This document shows, one piece after another, positions 56,401 through 64,000 of a stretch of DNA of 64,000 nt (within the stretch, counting starts at the first letter, position 1; the number at the start of each line of letters is the position of its first letter). This DNA is from Prorocentrum cordatum (Eukaryota; Sar; Dinophyceae; Prorocentrales; Prorocentraceae), in the NCBI GenBank assembly GCA_963575745.1, contig CAUYUJ010003015.1:16001-80000 (forward strand). Direction: 5' to 3'. The notes beneath the pieces were generated by a model, which did no database searches, was not told the DNA's origin, and worked only from the letters and a program-made list of their open reading frames with translations. Both the position numbers and the translations under genes were made by a program.

Positions 56401-57066
56401 CCTTTGGGGTGTCGGCTGAAACACGTGCAGCGCCTATTGCTACCTCACCCCACCCATCAGGGTTCACTCCATATCGATGAATGTTCTCCAGGGTCTGCGG
56501 ATGGATCTTCGCCCCATCCTTGGCGTACTCATCCGCGCGGTTGTTCCCACGCTGGTGGCGCAGTGGGATCCCCTCGAGGGCCTCCGTCACATGAGCCTTC
56601 ACCATTTTTAGCCTCCAAGCTGGGAAGGACTTCGCAAAAAGGGCCCGCCAAACTTATGCTAGCGGACCGTGTCCCGAGGTGGCGGGCATAACATCATCCA
56701 CTGACACAGCAGACTCTTACAATCCACATGGATCGTGAACGGGCTGTCGGGATCTGATCTTTCTGGGCCTCCCTCCAGGTGAAGCAGGGCCTGCAACAGA
56801 CCGTAGCATTCCCCAAACACCGCCGCCTGAGGAAGAAGCCCAGGAACGTTTCCGATAACGGCTTGTAGAACATGTCCTTCATCGTCCACCGACACCACAG
56901 CCCACCCAGCTCTGGCCACCAGTTCATATTTACCTCCAAAACAAGACCCGTCCGAGTAACTGTGGACACTCTTCGAAAACTTGAACTCTGGCGTGGGCCC
57001 GTCAGGCCCAGCATCTCTGGCTTCCCCTTCCCATAGTGCAGGAACAATCTCGTCTGGTTGAGGCAA
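56400..57066 (-). pseudogene. RNase H domain (retrotransposon fragment, frameshifted)
   Basis: Frame one (57066-56659) has HSYSDGSCFGG (first Asp), FGECYGLLQALLHLEG (Glu) and FTIHVDCKSLL (second Asp). The fourth acidic residue is in another frame starting near 56605: MVKAHVTEALEGIPLRHQRG then NNRADEYAKDGAKIH. All four catalytic acids of the RNase H fold are therefore present, with a frameshift near 56650 between the third and fourth. The domain would degrade RNA in the RNA-DNA hybrid during retrotransposition. Confidence 0.8.
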
Positions 57067-57533
57067 TCACAGCTGGCTAATAAAAACGGGTCTTGGTCCC
57101 CTGCTGCGAGACCTGCCTCGGCCCACTCCGTGGGCAGGTGCTCGGATCTCCGCTCGGCGGAGTGCGGGCACTCGAGGACTTTGTGCCAGACACTATCTAG
57201 CACTGTGCTGTCCATGCAGGACGGGCAATTTGGCTCCACCTTGTATCGCTATCTGTGAAGATGGGCAGCCGTAACATAGCTTCTAGTGAACACCTGTTTA
57301 GCTATTCTGCGAATGTTTCTGTCCCTCTTGCCGTTCCAGATGGATTTCGCGGGCTCAGTCCAGAGTCCTCTATCCGAAATTTCCTGTGCTCGAGGGTGTT
57401 CACCAGCTCCGAGATATTTCTGCATACTACTGGCCACGAACTCCTTACCTAGATCCCTTAAGAAGTAGTTGGATACCTGTACGTAGGGGATCCCCGTGAG
57501 CACACAATGGGCCCCCGACCTCATCGTAAACAT
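56694..57533 (-). pseudogene. Post-RT linker with Cys/His-rich motif (retrotransposon fragment)
   Basis: One frame, interrupted by a single stop at 57247-57249, runs from the end of the reverse transcriptase through QVSNYFLRDLGKEFVASSMQ and VEPNCPSCMDSTVLDSVWHK to VLECPHSAERR. The C-x2-C ... H-x4-C arrangement resembles the zinc-binding stretch found between reverse transcriptase and RNase H in related elements. From about 57040 this frame is out of register and coding passes to the RNase H frame. Confidence 0.65.
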
Positions 57534-57551
57534 GCCAGGTCCTCTGACAGT

Positions 57552-58661
57552 TCAAGACGCCTTCCTCATGCACAAGAGCATATCACCCACCGGTCCCCAA
57601 GATAACGTATCCCAAGACGCCAAGGCCCTCCGCTCCTGATAATCCCGGGCCACGCCCAATATTTTGTTGAGCCCTACTATCTTAAGACATGCTCCTGGCG
57701 TGTGATTTGGGTCGGAGGCCAACCAGAACTCCTTTGCACATCTTGTTAAAGTCGCTCCCGCGTGCCGCAGCGGGTCCCTGTTCGGCTCCAGCGCGAATGC
57801 CAAGTTGAGGTCCGCGCCGCAGCTGGAGAGACCTAAAAATCCTGCCGCCTGCGAGCGAAGCCGTCGGATCTCTCGAGGGTTCAATCCCACCACCTCCTTC
57901 CCATAAGTAGTGGCAAGCTTCACCCCGCAAGACCATATCTTGGCTCTAGAACGTTTGGGGTTCTTCAAACTCATGATTTTCCCAAGGCGTCTAGATTGCT
58001 GCTTCCATCTCTCATTCCTTTTCAACATCCCATGTTTGACCTTCCTATGTTTGCATGGGTTGTAGTCAACACCTAGATTCACAAGCGTGACATCGTACTG
58101 GCCCACATACTGAGCAATATTCATCTTGGCAATGAGCCCAGCTCCCCACTGGTGCCTGTGATACAGTACTTCGTCAAAGCGAAAGTCAAAAAGCTTTGAG
58201 AGGTGGTCAATCAATAACGCTAGCGATATTGCCATGTTTACACACCTGCACATGTCCGCACAGCGCTCATTCAGGCTGAAATCGTCGACATGGATCGCCA
58301 GGTCCGTTGAGAATCCTTTTGCTAAATTACTGCTCACAGTGGGAATCCAATACACCTTGATTTCGAAAGTGGCCGTGCTGCTCCCCGCGACAATGCCCTG
58401 ATGTGGAACTAACCCCTCAGACATGACACCGTCCATGTTAAGCATGCGCTCCCACTCGTACGTGTGCAGTGCAAGCCGCAGGGCATAAAGAGAATACTGA
58501 CACTCGATCGCGCTCTTCACAAGTTGCGGGTGCAGAACGTGCTCGTAGCACTGCGTGAGATCTGCCAGCAAGCTCAGAACGTGTTGCTTCTCCGAGACTG
58601 CGAGGTCACCTCGAACCTGTTGCCCCCAGACTGTGTCTACTGGCGACCTCCCCGCTCTCAT
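57552..58661 (-). pseudogene. Reverse transcriptase, palm and thumb (retrotransposon fragment)
   Basis: This 369-residue open part of the element polyprotein holds motif A (LADLTQCYEHV, Asp34), motif B (VPHQGIVAGSSTATFE, about 85-100) and motif C (IHVDDF, Asp126-Asp127, in place of the usual YVDD). A basic region (KRNERWKQQSRRLGK) and a thumb-like helix follow. It is separated from the fingers region only by one TGA at 58671-58673 in the same frame. It ends at a stop at 57552 and the same frame reopens downstream. The catalytic aspartates are intact, but the whole polyprotein is not. Confidence 0.85.
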
Positions 58662-58670
58662 ACTGAAAAC

Positions 58671-59294
58671 TCAAATTTCCTGGATTTTGTGCTCCCATTT
58701 CTTGCAGCCCCTGGAGTGCCAACGCGAAACCATTCGGATCAAAGTCTGGTAAAACCCAATCGGCCGCCTCCCCAACACAGGCTTGCGGAAAAGAGCAATG
58801 ATGAGCTTCCTCATCCAGGAAGGCGACGCGCCCAGCACGGTCATGACACCCATGACCTGACGGAAGACACCTAGGGCCTCGTCGCACAGGAGTTGAACAT
58901 GTCTTGGATGAAATCCATCCGCAGCTATCGTAGCACGTTTGAAAGGTTTGCTCAAATCTCTGATCTCCTCCATGCTCGGCGGTTTCAGACTCTTCATCTC
59001 CAGGGGCCACTCCCAAACAGCTTCCCCCTTGGCTTTCTCACCCCAAGCTTTTCCCCGCTTCAGCTCCTCCTCCTTCAGCCGGCGAGTGAGACACGACGTG
59101 GAGCTTCCATCATCTCTTGGGGTGGAGATCCTGCTGCCGTTCCGACGCCATCTTGGTGCAGGAGTGCGCCCACTCGGCTCCGCCAGCGGGCGCCTCCGTG
59201 CACCAGTCGCTCCACTCGGCGGCCTTCTCAGCCTTCTCTCTGGGCAAGGACTGCGCGGCCTGAAAATCCGCGAGATCCTGCAGGGCGGTGACAT
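58671..59294 (-). pseudogene. Reverse transcriptase fingers region (retrotransposon fragment)
   Basis: The second half is clearly reverse transcriptase: PFKRATIAADGFHPRHVQLL is the fingers motif, and FRKPVLGRRPIGFYQTLIRM matches the region before motif A in non-LTR enzymes. The first 60 or so residues of this frame are out of register. The true path comes from another frame (59307-59110, containing EWSDWCTEAPAGG), so a frameshift lies near 59120. The frame ends in TGA, and the palm follows after three codons without a frame change. Confidence 0.78.
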
Positions 59295-59309
59295 TTTTTA
59301 CAAGCACGT

Positions 59310-60053
59310 CTAAGAAGAGGACCTCGCCAGGTACCCAGAATAGCCCAAGAGCAGCCCGCAGAAGGCCATCCAGACCTCACGACCTCCTGGAAAGTGGTGC
59401 CTGAAAATGCCTCCTGTTTCTGTGGCCCTGTAGGTGGCCTTGAGGAGCTTCCTGAAGTAGATTTCGTGTGTGTAATACTTACCTTGTTTTACGAGGCTGG
59501 CGATTTCATTGCACCTTCTAGCTGACCAGTTGAGGGCTCTGTAGAGGCTCATAGTTGAACATCTCCTAGTACACAGAAGCTCACCAAGAGGCACCTCATA
59601 AAGTTCATATAGGTGTCCGCCTTTCAGACCTTCAGGGGTAGCCTGGAGCGTGGCCTCTAGCTCCCCCCACGCTGTATCACACCATTTCCGATAGACCCCA
59701 TCGAGGCCTTCCTGGAGTTGATCCCGTTCATCCTCACGAGGTAGCCGGTAGCCATCCGAGGCCTCCAAGGGTTCCAAGAGGGTGGTGAGCTGGGCCTCCA
59801 TGTCCTTGTAGTCGGGCGCCTGCGGGGCTGGTCCTGTGGGAGGTCCACGGGTAACTTCGCGAACTTACGCAACCTCTGAACCTTGATGTCGTCCACCTCC
59901 GTGCGAAGGTGGAGTGTTACTGACCGAAGTGGATAAATGTCTGACTCCATATCTACACATGCAGAACGAATTGCTGGCAACAACGGCTTGCTCAAAAGGA
60001 AGTAATTCCTCCTCCTCCTCCTGCGTCCTGACCGAAGCTCGGGGCGGAGTCAT
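59310..60053 (-). pseudogene. N-terminal region of the retrotransposon polyprotein
   Basis: Two partly overlapping open frames (59995-59657 and 59801-59310) appear to be pieces of one protein segment upstream of the reverse transcriptase. They show a helical Glu-rich stretch (DERDQLQEGLDGVYRKW) and PLGELLCTRRCSTMSLYRAL. No endonuclease motif could be recognised, so the domain identity is open. The step into the next segment (GEVLFLDVLVKNVTALQDLA) needs a frameshift near 59330. Confidence 0.5.
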
Positions 60054-60207
60054 CCGAGGCGGGGAAGAGCCCAGCAGAGGACCGGAAAGGGAGAGAACCT
60101 GCAGAATCCTAGACCCTCGGAGTCATCCTCGATCTGAGGGTTGGCACCCCGCCTACGTCTAGGCCTCGCAGGTGGGGTCCGAGCGGAAGGTGTCGGAGGA
60201 TCGCGCC

Positions 60208-60231
60208 GCATCGCCGATGCATCGGCGATGC
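60208..60231. repeat. Perfect 24 bp palindrome
   Basis: gcatcgccgatg is followed directly by its own reverse complement, catcggcgatgc. It lies in a patch rich in partial versions (gccgatgaatcgccgag; atcggcagtgcgtcgccgat) between the two retroelements. Function unknown. Confidence 0.8.
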
Positions 60232-60529
60232 TGCTCGGTGTCGAGCCCGATTTTCTCCACGCTGGTGTCGCCGATGAATCGCCGAGGTCGCCAGTGCATC
60301 GGCAGTGCGTCGCCGATACCTCGCCGAATCATGGGGGATGCGGTGCAATCATCCGACCCTTTCTATCAGAAGCGAAAGAAGACCACGTTGGTTCCGAGAG
60401 TACGCGTTGCGCGAGCGTTTGTACCACGAGTCTGGTCTCGTGGATTGGGGGCCGTGCGTCCTTCTTGTGGGCTCTCTAGTCTGCTCGGACCACTCCTGAG
60501 CGACGTGATACAACGGGGTCGTCTTCCCC

Positions 60530-60650
60530 GACGTTGGCGCGGAAGCTGCCCGCGTAAGCTTGCGCGTGAGCGCCGTCGCTTCAAGCGTAGCGAGCCGCGC
60601 CGTCGGCCTGCGTAAGCCGCCACGTAAGGTCGCTACGTCATCTCGCGTAA
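60530..60650 (+). repeat. Dispersed repeat L, copy 2
   Basis: gctgcccgcgtaagcttgcg, tgcgtaagccgccacgtaag and gtcgctacgtcatc match the copy at 14770. A perfect 24 bp palindrome lies 300 bp upstream (60208-60231). Confidence 0.55.
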
Positions 60651-60982
60651 GACCCGTTTTTGATCTTCGCCCGCCTGGAGGCCTCTGCTGAGCTCCTCCC
60701 CTGACGGAGCCGAAGCACACGGGGCCACCAGACTGCGCGTTGGCTGCAGGGGCGGACTCGGCTGGGTTCTGCCGCCTGGGGGTTCAGCTCTGCAGCGCGA
60801 GCGGGCGAGCTCCAGCCAATGCAAAGGGGGGTTACCGCTGGGGGGGTCACCACCTCCTGGAGGGAAATCGAGGAGGACGGGGGATCCTGGAAGGCGAGGG
60901 TCAAGGGGAGTCCCCCCTGCATCGTGTTCGTTCTCGTCCATGCTTCTCTTCCACAATGTAGCGGTACCAGACTGCCAACAAT

Positions 60983-60983
60983 G

Positions 60984-61044
<61 letters not shown>

Positions 61045-61091
61045 TTTTCTTTAAGTTTTGCGAAAGAAGAGGAGAAGGAATGAGGGATGAG

Positions 61092-61123
<32 letters not shown>

Positions 61124-61152
61124 GGAGAAGGAGGAGGAGGAGAAGGAGCACG
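60983..61152 (+). repeat. GT repeat and GGA repeat
   Basis: (GT)n at 60987-61040, then GGA/GAG at 61083-61152. Confidence 0.92.
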
Positions 61153-61288
61153 GGGTGGAAGGGTCCTACTGGGGCAGTACCTGGAGGCCATCGGCTCATA
61201 TATTTTTTGTCTCATTAGTCGTAAGTTGCACAATTTGGTGGACTTATCATGGGACCTAGAGGGCCCTTGGGGAACCCCTCATTCAGGC

Positions 61289-61786
61289 ATGCGGGTTCGC
61301 CTGAGGACAGGCGAGTTCAATGTACTCAAGCGAGTTATCAGCCCGTGCCTTAAGATCGATATGACCATCCCAGGACCTGACTTGCCTTGGGAATGGCACT
61401 CGGTCAGAGTCGAACAGTTGGTCGCAGACGGCTTGGTCAAGATACAATCGTTGGAATCGGATGAAGCAGCGTTCAGACACTGCAGCGGTAAGCCAATGAT
61501 GGACCTGGCCGAGCAGTGCATGGCCTTCGCGCTGGCGGCGGAGAGTCTCTGCACCCACCGCAACATCGATATCGACTTCGACGGCAGCGAACACCATCGA
61601 CGCTGGGCAGTCCAGACCATAGAGGTTCCCATCGTCCCCACGACGGCGATAGGCCGGCAGGCAGAATGCCGTGGGCTGAGTGCATGGGCCACCCTGTATG
61701 CGCTGCGCCTTCGAGAAAAACTGAAGGACCCCGTGGGGATCGAACGTGCTTGGCAGGTATTAGGAACCTGCCTTAGCACCGTCTGA
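61289..61786 (+). CDS. Unrecognised open reading frame, 166 codons
   Basis: The frame begins at ATG 61289 (the frame is open further upstream) and ends in TGA at 61784-61786. The composition is protein-like and not repeat-derived: MRVRLRTGEFNVLKRVISPC, LPWEWHSVRVEQLVADGLVK, AEQCMAFALAAESLCTHRN, ECRGLSAWATLYALRLREKL. I do not recognise a family. It may be one exon; gcttggcAG|GTATTA near 61756 looks like a donor, and attcag/g sites near 61286 could be acceptors. It lies just upstream of the second reverse transcriptase and could be part of that element. The opposite strand is also open here, which lowers confidence. Confidence 0.35.
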   Translation: MRVRLRTGEFNVLKRVISPCLKIDMTIPGPDLPWEWHSVRVEQLVADGLVKIQSLESDEAAFRHCSGKPMMDLAEQCMAFALAAESLCTHRNIDIDFDGSEHHRRWAVQTIEVPIVPTTAIGRQAECRGLSAWATLYALRLREKLKDPVGIERAWQVLGTCLSTV

Positions 61787-61807
61787 TCCTTGCCCAAGCA
61801 TTTTTTC

Positions 61808-61848
61808 ATGAGAGAGAAAGAGAGAAAGAGAGAGAGAGAGAGAAAGGA
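61808..61848 (+). repeat. GA repeat
   Basis: gagagaaagagaga, 40 bp. Similar GA tracts lie at 14635-14670 and 26584-26624. Confidence 0.85.
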
Positions 61849-61949
61849 GCGCACCGTTCGCCTTGTCAGCAACATAATAATTTTTAAACCGATCGAACGA
61901 TGCAAAAGGGAGCTCAAAAGCCTTGGTCGTACTTTTAAGAAAACGTTGA

Positions 61950-63559
61950 GTTCCACCTTGTGCGCAGCAGCCAGAAGAGTTGTAGAGAGTGGGTTCGCCC
62001 GTCCCTGTCCAAAAGCGCTGGTGCGCTCCATGCTTGGACCAAGACATGGGGTGAGGATCCCCCTGGCCTCGCCCCTGAGAAGCGCCCTGACGACAGCGTC
62101 ATTCGGGACCCGATTGAGGCCATTGACCAGGAGGCCTGTTTTCGGGGGTCTCTTTGGTCTTCTAGAGAGTTGGAAGGTCCCGAGGGCTGGTGGGAGGAGT
62201 TCGCTTTGGAGGCCAGTAGAGAGCCCCCAGAGAGACTCCCCATGCAGCACCTGTTGGAGGCCCTCAATTTTTTTTAAGGTGTCGTAGGAGTCGGGGCTGA
62301 TCAGCAGAATCCGAGCTGGTGGCGCCGGCTTCCCAAAGCAGGTCTGGGAGACCTTCTCGGCGTGCTTGGGGGAATCGAGGAAGCTGGAACCTGGCCACCT
62401 CAAGTCTTCTTAACCTACTCCAGCTAATTCACCAAAGTCAAGTGGCCGATTGGCCCATCACCCTGGCGCAGGGAATGTATCGGACGTTGGGGAGGGCTCG
62501 GAGGTGGGATGTCGCTAACTGGAGTGCCCAGCGCTGGGACAAGGTGGTGAGAGGCAGCTCTTCGCTCCGCTCTGCGCTCATCCGCCAGTGGATGCTTGAT
62601 ATGGTCACTGTCCAGTGGTTTTCCTGGGCTGAGGTTCTCTAGGACGTCGACAAGTTTTACGGCCATGTCAGGCCTTCCCAAGTGGCCAATGTGGCCAGAA
62701 GTGTCGGCTCTCCCCTACCAGTGCTTGCGCTTGGCCTAGCCGTCTACCGGGGGCCGAGGAGGCTCCGAGCCAAAGGAGTGGTGTCGAAGCTGATCTGCCC
62801 GGATCGGCTCCTCATCGCTAGCTGCAATCAGAGTGTGGATCTAGCCAAGTATTCTCAGTGGCAAGTTTTAGAGTCGATGCGCGGAGACTACAGGCTTCTT
62901 GATCTCTCCGCGTGGGTGGATGACTTGGGTTGAACCGAGATCGGTCGGGGGGCCGGCGTTGTTGCTCGCGCTGAGACGGCTGCGATTGCGTTGGTAACCA
63001 GACTCTGCGAAGCAGGTTCCGAAGTCTCTAGCAAATCTGCGCTTGTCACTTTCCCGCCTCACCCCGCCATGGAGATCTCCCAGGCCCTTGCAGATGCTGG
63101 CGTGCCCCTCGGGTGCCGCGGCCACGTCAGGGATCTCGGCGCCGACGGCCACGCGGCCAGGTGAGCGACAGCGGTCGTCCAGAGCTGCATTGAGAAAGAT
63201 CGCAAGCGCGCTGTGCCCATCTCCAATGTGGTCAAGTCTGTCCCCAGGCTCGCGTCCTGGCCAAGACGGGGTACAGGCTGGCAGTCGCCCATGGGCAGAT
63301 GGCCGCAGGCCTCAGCCCATGCGCGCTTTTCAAGCTTCGGAGGACGGTTGCCCATTTGGAGGCCGATGTCAGGCGCTGGGCTCGAGTGAAAGGTCTGATC
63401 GGCGCTGTCGTCGCTTGTCTCGTGGACCTCGAAAGGAGGGGGCCCCTTAGCCCAGGTGCCTGGAGGGCCCCCAGTGGAGAGACTCTTAGTGTTCTCGAGC
63501 TTGATAGAGAGCACCTGCTTAACTTTGAAATCAAGCCAACGCTAGAGCACGAATGTTAG
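61950..63559 (+). mobile_element. Second decayed non-LTR reverse transcriptase element
   Basis: Pieces in three frames give the usual order of a dinoflagellate-type reverse transcriptase. At about 62000-62275 there is AGALHAWTKTWGEDPPGL followed by DPIEAIDQEACFRGSLW. At about 62450-63161 comes the palm. At about 63240-63559 there is a downstream part with GYRLAVAHGQMAAGLSPC. The palm frame has motif A DVDKFYGHV, a B-like motif LLIASCNQSVDLAKY and motif C AWVDDLG. Three in-frame stops interrupt it: TAG 62640-62642, TGA 62931-62933 and TGA 63162-63164. Frameshifts lie near 62300 and 63235. No RNase H was found. The orientation is opposite to the first element, and the motif sequences differ enough to suggest another subfamily. 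Confidence 0.75.
62319..63164 (+). pseudogene. Reverse transcriptase palm with three in-frame stops
   Basis: One frame reads from GNRGSWNLATSSLLNLLQLI through ANWSAQRWDKVVRGSSSLRS, TAG, DVDKFYGHVRPSQVANVARS, LAVYRGPRRLRAKGVVSK, SVDLAKYSQW, AWVDDLG, TGA, and on through EVSSKSALVTFPPHPAMEIS and CRGHVRDLGADGHAAR to TGA. The frame survives while the stops accumulate, which fits a copy inactivated mainly by point mutation. Confidence 0.75.
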
Positions 63560-64000
63560 ACCGCGCGCGGCAAAGGTGCGCAGTGTTGAAGAGGCGCCTG
63601 AATTCCCTCAGCTGGCGGACGGAATACGACAAAGCCGGCGTCTTAAGAGTTGCGGCCGCGGGCGCGCTGCGGCCCTCAGCGAGGCGTTTTGGCAGCGAAC
63701 GCCGCGGGGGCATCAATATTGACCCTTCCATCTCTGCTGACTCTCCTGCTGGTAGTGCTGCCCCTGCTGCCGCGGCTGCTTCCTCCCCCCGGGGCCCCCC
63801 CGGGCACGCGCGGGCCCCTAGCTCTTTAGACGACCCCCGGGGGGGGGTCTTCGGATGGGAAAAAGATCCCTCTGGGGGTGGGGCGGGGGGGTCTGCCTGA
63901 TGGGGGCGCCGACCGGGCCCCGCTCCATTGCGCCCCGCCCAGCGTGGAAGCATGGGGTTCCCGCCTGTGCCCCAGATGCAAAGAATTGGGGACGCCGCTG

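Larger units (their letters stand above)
55988..60053 (-). mobile_element. Decayed non-LTR retrotransposon with reverse transcriptase and RNase H
   Basis: Read on the - strand, the element runs from an N-terminal region (60053-59310) through reverse transcriptase (about 59294-57552), a linker with a Cys/His-rich motif (57533-56694) and RNase H (57066-about 56400) to a C-terminal tail (to 55988). Continuity of domain order shows it was one long polyprotein. It is now broken by at least two in-frame stops (58671-58673 and 57247-57249) and about four frameshifts (near 59330, 59120, 57040 and 56650). No LTRs are seen. The 3' side ends close to a CCT tract at 55687-55872, which on the element's strand is a GGA run and may be its tail. 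Such RT-RNase H elements are common in dinoflagellate genomes. Confidence 0.82.
60054..60982. other. Between the two retroelements: no gene seen
   Basis: Holds the 24 bp palindrome and repeat L. The 5' end of the - strand retroelement may extend into the first 100 bp. Confidence 0.4.

Noticed and set aside
61279-62403. 374-codon - strand frame
   Set aside because: Antisense to the 166-codon frame and to the second reverse transcriptase, and it includes a translated GA repeat.

Overview
This looks like a nuclear genome segment of a dinoflagellate. No single diagnostic sequence proves this, and I saw no spliced-leader sequence or telomere repeat. Four things point that way: (1) a split gene for a single-domain voltage-gated cation channel with a C-terminal EF-hand, a protein type expanded in dinoflagellates; (2) introns bounded by AG|G repeats, three of four with GC rather than GT donors; (3) two decayed non-LTR retroelements of the dinoflagellate type, one with a C-terminal RNase H; (4) a GC-rich background filled with microsatellites and short palindromic repeats. 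The genus cannot be told from the window.

Layout. From 1 to about 44 kb I find no convincing protein gene. This part is a mosaic of (a) microsatellites, mainly GGA/CCT, TTG, GAC/GTC, AAT and ACC, up to about 950 bp each; (b) tandem arrays of 80-110 bp monomers at 1.1, 12.2, 23.8, 28.9-30.0 and 31.9-34.7 kb, the last with a higher-order period of about 344 bp; (c) four tandem copies of a 0.7-1.0 kb unit at 15.4-18.8 kb; (d) minisatellites at 38.5-41 kb; (e) at least eight families of short, non-coding, hairpin-forming, MITE-like elements scattered over the window.

From 44.55 to 53.74 kb on the + strand, five exons assemble into one continuous reading frame: S1-S2, S3, S4, S5-pore-S6, and a cytoplasmic tail with one canonical EF-hand. 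The splice phases agree at all four junctions. Upstream N-terminal exons are probably missing. The introns (175, 3299, 2679 and 1566 bp) carry MITE-like copies, duplicated segments and a (GAT)n-type array of about 1.1 kb.

From 55.99 to about 60.05 kb on the - strand lies a decayed non-LTR retrotransposon with reverse transcriptase, a Cys/His-rich linker and RNase H, broken by in-frame stops and frameshifts. A second decayed reverse transcriptase lies on the + strand at about 61.95-63.56 kb. An unrecognised open frame of 166 codons lies just before it (61289-61786).

The channel is the only gene for which I would expect a functional product. Most other long open frames are translations of trinucleotide repeats or tandem arrays and are left out. 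Letter names for repeat families (A-H, J-N, CR) are local to this report.
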